Source: Tenebrio molitor (taxonomy: Eukaryota > Arthropoda > Insecta > Coleoptera > Tenebrionidae). From it: a stretch of 64,000 nt of DNA. Location: the NCBI RefSeq assembly GCF_963966145.1, contig NC_091046.1, positions 48,112,001 to 48,176,000 of the forward strand, given 5' to 3'. A program made the position numbers and the translations under genes. Positions 58,746-64,000 of this stretch are shown piece by piece (position 1 is the stretch's first letter; each line of letters starts with the position of its first letter). A model generated the notes under the pieces. That model was not told the DNA's origin. It was given only the letters and a program-made list of their open reading frames with translations, and made no database searches.

Positions 58746-59822
58746 TACAGTACTAGCTTTAGCTTTAATACCAACAGAAAATCAGATTTTCATGGCTTGC
58801 TTAGATGCACATTTATATGAAATTGAGTATACATATACCTATACTCCAATTTTTTTTAAATCAATTGTCAAAGTGTTGTCCTGTTGGTATAAACCACTGG
58901 TTATTTGAGAGTTATTAGATTGCCAACGTAAAATGTCAACTATATGTCAGTCATTTTGATGTAAAGGCGCAATTACATTTAAATAAAAATACAAAGTTAA
59001 ATGAGTTTCCGAAAACAAGGATCTAACACAACGAGAAAAATTGGCTATGATTAGATGACGTGAAGAAATGCAGACAGAAAAACCGACCATGCTAAATTGC
59101 AGTAAAGATGCACACATCATATTCGAGGTATTTTCTTTTAATATATGGGTTCGTCACTGCGAGGAACTGATTAGAGAGGACTGGAAAAAATTGATGGGAA
59201 ATCTACCAATTGAGGACATTCCTCTTCCGCAGAATCATATTCGGAAGACGATTGGGGGTTAGATTCTGAAAATGAATAGGTAAACTGCTTATTATTATTA
59301 TTATTATTGTTGACGGCTAACATAAACACCCATTAAATAAATTCCCATTTTCCTGTATATGTTAAGTTGCACTTTTTAGTGTGATTATCGTCTTTATTTC
59401 TTGTCTTTTGGTATAAAATTTGGTTACACCTGAAACTTTTCTGACATTTGAAAATTACTGATATAACCTCAACCCTGATCTAGGGAGATTTTACGATAGA
59501 GGTGTCCCGAAACGAAAGGTTTTAGGGTGGTACAGCCTGGTCTTTGAGGGAATTTTGACATTGACAATTGATTTAAAAAAAAATTGGACTATACTAACTT
59601 TATTTTGTGCAACTCGTATAACAATACCTATTCCTACTATTAATTGGCTCCGTTTCGCTGCCAGAGGATTACGTACGCACAGTGCGGCGCTTACGCAACA
59701 CAATATTTGAATCGCGTAAATATAGTTTGTCCAACGAGAGAAAGGTTGCAATTTGAAGTTACTCCTTCCTCTCTCTGCGTTAAGGACATTTTACACGTAG
59801 GTAACATCAATATAGAGACAAT

Positions 59823-59992
59823 GGGCCGTATCACGACACCCTTATTAAATTTAATCATGACTCTAATTACCTTGGTGACGAACTCGTCTCTTTCTCGCAG
59901 GTTATAATTGCGTAAATCTATATCTTTTTATGTTTACTTTAATCACGATTTTAGTTAACGGCAACTTTAATAACGGTGTCGTGATACGGCCC
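59823..59992. mobile_element. 170-bp MITE with GGGCCGTATCACGACACC ends
   Basis: Left GGGCCGTATCACGACACC then CTTATTAAA; right TTTAATAACGGTGTCGTGAT then ACGGCCC. Perfect over the terminal 18 bp. Confidence 0.85.
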
Positions 59993-60033
59993 ACTGACAT
60001 TTAAATGATGGCTAACTTTTTTTGCCGGCCATT

Positions 60034-60693
60034 GTACAATTACGGCCACGGAATTTTGGCCGTGACTTGTCATTCCATTGAGTTGAGATGTAAAGTGGCC
60101 CTTAAGTAGTCGTAACCTCACTTTCTGCTATTACAAGACTTGTCATTTTGGGTAATTGTTTACTTTACCTACTTCTGGAATTTTCGCCTTTTTTCTGGCT
60201 AGACAGCCTTAGGGCGTCCTCCCAGATCGCTTCCCACCATTCAAACCTTGTGCAAATGCCCTTTTTTTCTCTCTTGTTGTGTTTCAAGGTCGCGTCAATG
60301 TCTTAGTACGTATAACTAAAGGGCAAGGAAAATTCATTTGCACAAGGTTTGAGTGGTGGGAAACAATGTAGGAGGACGCCCTGAGGCTGTCTAGCCAGAA
60401 AAAACGCGAAAATTCCAGAAGTAGGTAAATTACATACCTCATTTTGATGCTGACTGACTTAGAAGAAAACGCGCTTCCTCATTTCGTGCAATCTTGGAAC
60501 AGGGATATTATCTGCACTTTATTGAAATAGGGTATTGGTAGCGTGTTCGCAACTATTTGAATGAAGTATGACATTGACAAATTTTTGGATGTCAATTCCA
60601 AAAGTCATAATGACAATAAAACATGGACTACATTCATTTTTTTTTTTAATTGATATGAAAGTGATGGCCAAAATTCCGTGGCCGCAATTGTAC
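60034..60693. mobile_element. MITE, family F, host of a nested foldback element
   Basis: Left GTACAATTACGGCCACGGAA then TTTTGGCCGTGAC; right GGCCAAAATTCCGTGGCCGC then AATTGTAC. The 60164-60430 element lies inside. Confidence 0.8.
60164..60430. mobile_element. Foldback MITE, nested (60-bp arms plus inner arms)
   Basis: Left TTTACCTACTTCTGGAATTT ... GGCTAGACAGCC ... GGGCGTCCTCC; right GGAGGACGCCCTGAGGCTGT ... AATTCCAGAAGTAGGTAAA. Inner words CCCACCATTCAAACCTTGTG / CACAAGGTTTGAGTGGTGGG are also inverted, so nearly the whole 267 bp can fold on itself. Confidence 0.85.
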
Positions 60694-61051
60694 TATCGCG
60701 GCCAAAATACTTTGGTCGTCAATGTGACATAAATTATATTCAATTGTAAAGCAAGCTTAAGGATGTTTAACCTTATTTTTTACTGTTGTCAAAATTATTT
60801 TAATCCATCAGTGTCATACAAGTGGGGTAAATCCCAGCTGCGGAGGCAGGGTTCAAAAGCAGAAGATCAACATGGTCGCGGCTTACACAACCTTCAGAAG
60901 GAAGTAAGACGATTCTATATTTATCAAAAACTGAAGATGCTATATTTTTGACAAGAATAATTTGAAATTGTCATGTATATTGATATTAATACTTTATTTA
61001 CATTTGAAGTGTCAAAAAGTGACGACCAAAGTATTTTGGCCGCGATATTAC
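60690..61051. mobile_element. MITE, family F, second member
   Basis: Left GTACTATCGCGGCCAAAATA then CTTTGGTCGTCA; right TGACGACCAAAGTATTTTGG then CCGCGATATTAC. It abuts the first family F element, sharing the GTAC junction. Confidence 0.8.
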
Positions 61052-61290
61052 TACGAGTACCTAGTGTAAATTCTTTATTTATTTATTTACCTTCAAGCAG
61101 TAACATTTTTTGCCCTGAAATTATGCTCTAATTAATGTATTCTAGTGCATTTTGTAATGTTGGGTTACAAGTCTACAATTTAAAATCTCCCAATCTTTCG
61201 CTGGACGAAGTATACCTGTCAGAATGCGTGTGAAGTGTCCGAAGAAGAGAAAAAAACGATTGGCGTAACGCGAGTGAAAATCGTTGCGAA

Positions 61291-61404
61291 ATGACAGGAT
61301 GGCTTCGATTAGTGAAATATTGTTCGTTCACCTTTACTTGCGGTTGTTTTTTTCTGTTGTGGCCGTCGAATAATAATTGTGTTGTTGACAGCATTCGAAC
61401 AGGT
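61291..61404 (+). CDS. Possible signal-peptide first exon (weak)
   Basis: ATG at 61291 starts MTGWLRLVKYCSFTFTCGC then FFLLWPS, a plausible signal peptide. A strong donor (AACAG|GTGAGA) follows near 61404. Without it the frame runs to 61668 with no recognisable domain. Partner exons would lie beyond the window or are absent. Confidence 0.2.
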
Positions 61405-61854
61405 GAGAGGCTCGATTTGGCAATAGCGCTCAACTTTAACATGCGTGATGAGGGCTTTATGGATGTTTTGAGTGACGGTAAAGCACCGTTTATACGGGTC
61501 GCAACGGTACAGTGGCGCCAAAAAAGAAAAAACTTATTCAAAAGCGTCAAGTCATATCCAAAAATTTATCTAAAATTTATTTTCAAAACACGATCAGGAA
61601 CAAGAGTTCTTTCAAAAGAATGTTGTAAGCCAGGTTACATCCAACTCGGATATCAACAGAGCTACTGAACCAACAATAAAATAAATAATACACTATCCTG
61701 TAGCAGAAACTTGTTGCAATTAACTGAGTGAGTAACTATTGATAAACTTGTTCTTAATATGGCAATTAACGCCGTATAAATCAGTCTCCTAATTGAGTTT
61801 TATTTATAACCTAACCTAACTGGGCTCACAAGCCATCTAAATGTCATTTTAAAG

Positions 61855-62214
61855 TAAAGTCCATTCAAAAATCAAAAAACTACCAACGTCGCAGTTTTCT
61901 CGATAATTACTATCGGCAACGCTGTTTACTGTAAAATTTGGTGAGAATTGTAATTTTGAGGTTACGTGTTTATTAAATGTCTTGTTTTTCTGGGCATGTT
62001 AAGTAAAAATAATAAGAATCAATAAATAAATAAAACGTGCTGCTAATAAAACAATATGAACGAAATTCAAAGTAATTGAATTTTATTTTGAATCAAATAA
62101 ATGTCATAATTTATAGTTACCAACATAGTAGGAAAAAATATCTACCTAGGGTTTTTAAAATTTTACCAATCTAAAGCAACAGGTGGTGGTTTTTTAATTT
62201 TTGAATGGACTTTA
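61855..62214. mobile_element. MITE, family B copy 2
   Basis: Ends TAAAGTCCATTCAAAAATCA / TTTTTGAATGGACTTTA, closely similar along its length to 7478-7838, same orientation. This copy keeps the better matched terminal repeats. Confidence 0.85.
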
Positions 62215-62519
62215 GTTTTTTGAATGAATCTTCTGGACTGGAGAAATGGAGAAACGTTTGAGCTTTCCAAGGGCAAGAATCTTCGGAAGAAAATCAACTT
62301 TCAACAAGTTTTCCCAGAATTCATCGTTGCGAGCGCGAGCGTAGATTTAACAAAAACCAACTCAGGAAACTTCCTGCTTAAATCTGGCTCGACGTTTGTG
62401 TGCCATTGGCTGTATGTCAAACCCCGACCTCCATCTTATCTGTTGCATAGTACAAATGTCTGTTGCAGTGTTGCGTTGTTTCAGTAGGTAATGACATAAC
62501 GCATACTTTCTGGTGGTGA

Positions 62520-63240
62520 GATCAGCGTGTGCCTTTCACAGAGCCATCGGTAGTCAAATCACGCGGTTCTCGGATAAGGACGCACTTTGAATGCATCCAG
62601 CTTGGCCACAACATGGCCATCAAGAGCGGCAGCCGTGCCCCGGCCCTGTCGTTCACGCCCGTCCACCCCGCGCATAACAATCGTCGAACGAATCCTTCCT
62701 CCGAAGTCCGAAGATGGCACAGGACAGGAATGCACCTTATCCGTTACCGCGGGGCCATAAATCACTTCACTGTTAATTTCCACGGACGTGCGCGTGCACG
62801 TGTCGGAAGTGCGGTGCGTTGTGCCGGTTGTGCGATGTGCGGCCTCTCACCGACCAACTGTACGCGGCTTGATGGGGGCGCGTTCACACGATCTCATCGC
62901 GTTTTCGGAATGCGGTTCGCGCCCAACGCGGTGTGAATAACCCAACTTATTTGGGATTAGCCGTAGCGGCTTTCTTATCGGTAATTATTTACGCGTGATG
63001 TTACGATGCCAGCTTTCATTGCGAAACCTGGACGGAAACGACGTTTATCGCTGCCGCCCCCGGTTCCGCCTGTCTAGTGTCTTGGTGTCTATAAACAAAT
63101 CGACAAATTCCTCGATGCTCCGACCAAACCAAGAACCAAGGTTAGGATTTTGACGCGGCACACGGGCACAGACGAGTCAGAGAAGCTAGTCCCAAAGGCC
63201 ACCGCCCACCGACGAGGGCGCTGCCACTTTAATGTTCCTT
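62520..63240. other. GC-rich, CpG-containing tract without a gene model
   Basis: Clearly richer in G+C than its flanks (cgcgtgcacgtgtcgg, gcggttcgcgcccaacgcgg). A 135-codon plus frame (62529-62936) has no motif. Could be a promoter or first exon of a gene to the right. Confidence 0.3.
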
Positions 63241-63241
63241 C

Positions 63242-63495
63242 TATAGTTGACTCAAGTTACAAAAAACCACTTTGCCTTTGCAACAAACAGCACTTTTATG
63301 GCATTAATCATCTGAAATTACTTTAAAACTGTACTTACATGCAAAATATTGGTAATTGCTCATTTTAACTACTTCTGGAAATATTCAATCCAAACTATGA
63401 TTTTCTGGTCTTTTTGTGGCTTTATTTTATTCAAAAATATCGAAAAAATGCTGTTGCAAATGACAAATGGTTTTTTGCAACTTGAATCAACTATA
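63242..63495. mobile_element. MITE, family A copy 2
   Basis: Ends TATAGTTGACTCAAGTT / AACTTGAATCAACTATA, TA at both tips. The inner sequence is the reverse of the 6733-6947 copy (atggcattaatca, actttaaaactgtactta, aatgctgttgcaaatgacaa). Confidence 0.8.
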
Positions 63496-63542
63496 CAGTG
63501 TGGAACTGTGAAACAAAAATAACAAAATGATCTTCATCTAGC

Positions 63543-63950
63543 TACCATCGGTGGACATTAAAAGCTGGGACATCCAAAAAAGTTTCATTGTGTATCAAAC
63601 TTTCGCTTTATCACAAATTGTCAAATTAACTATTATCACATTGACATCACTCTCTTGTAAAGTTAAAATAATAAATATTCAATGTTTTTTTTGCTACCTA
63701 CCCGTTTTGACCACCAAAAAACTGATTCTGTGAATAATTACCAACTATTTAATTGGGAAAACAAACAATATCATTCAATATGAAACAAACTGAATTTTAA
63801 CTTGATGGTTTTGATAAATAAACGCCATTCACCCCGTCATAATTGTTATAACCTTTTTGTAAAAAATCAAATTTAACCGACACAAATTTTGTAATTTTTG
63901 ACTTTATACAATCGTCATCTTGTCCCAGCTTTTAATGTCCACCGATGGTA
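63543..63950. mobile_element. MITE with TACCATCGGTGGACATTAAA ends
   Basis: 408 bp with a perfect 30-bp inverted repeat (TACCATCGGTGGACATTAAA then AGCTGGGACA), TA at both tips. Next to its right end another element seems to begin (CAGTGGCGGCCATTAATTTG) and runs out of the window. Confidence 0.85.
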
Positions 63951-64000
63951 CAGTGGCGGCCATTAATTTGGAAACACCGGCCAAATCTAGTTCACTGGAT

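Noticed and set aside
58405..58908. 167-codon frame as a gene
   Set aside because: It crosses a long inverted repeat and has no domain, codon pattern or splice context.
1..64000. CRISPR arrays, operons, riboswitches, insertion sequences
   Set aside because: No regularly spaced repeats and no bacterial gene organisation; the DNA is clearly eukaryotic.

Overview
This window is nuclear DNA from an insect, most likely a beetle (tenebrionid-like). The reasons are AT-rich non-coding DNA, many very short GT-AG introns (mostly about 46-57 nt), insect gene content (astacin protease, ZAD-type zinc-finger protein, Fbxl7, oxt) and many small inverted-repeat elements with TA at their ends. There are no operons, bacterial genes or CRISPR arrays. 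Gene models were spliced by hand from reading frame, splice sites and family resemblance. For every multi-exon model the summed exon length is a multiple of three.

Layout, left half. TEX47-like (+, 164-1324) converges on an astacin protease (-, 1347-2392). A CCDC66-like coiled-coil gene follows (+, 3896-6175), then an uncharacterised three-exon gene (+, 6260-8656). That gene converges on a ZAD/C2H2 zinc-finger gene (-, 8875-14847) whose fourth intron is 3.5 kb of transposon debris. Next are BUD13 (-, 15555-17158), peptide O-xylosyltransferase oxt (+, 18221-21089), TONSL (-, 21838-26188) and HPS4 (+, 26896-32045). HPS4 carries a same-strand four-helix membrane-protein gene inside its last intron.

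Layout, right half. AIP (-, 32281-33521) is divergent from an ANKRD11/12-like gene (+, 34072-43124). The ANKRD gene has a 6.3 kb intron containing a GC-rich island with a possible alternative first exon. Then come Fbxl7 (-, 43393-44949), the phosphate exporter XPR1 (-, 45837-48595) and a PDZ scaffold gene (-, 49874-54390). From 54.4 to 64 kb I see no confident gene. That tract is a dense, partly nested graveyard of non-autonomous elements (MITEs).

The genes are ordinary, unrelated single-copy loci: pre-mRNA splicing (BUD13), replication-fork repair (TONSL), glycosaminoglycan initiation (oxt), lysosome-related organelle biogenesis (HPS4), chaperone adaptor (AIP), F-box ubiquitylation (Fbxl7), phosphate export (XPR1) and transcription (ZAD/C2H2, ANKRD). 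Several sit head-to-head and may share promoter DNA (BUD13/oxt, TONSL/HPS4, AIP/ANKRD). Others converge tail-to-tail with very short spacers. I found no wholly new multi-gene system. The most interesting items are the nested gene that appears to share its last splice acceptor with HPS4, the possible ankyrin-less ANKRD isoform, a tandem tRNA-like SINE pair inside an older element, a long-stem inverted repeat near 58.6 kb, and the CCGGTAG-rich block in the HPS4 intron.
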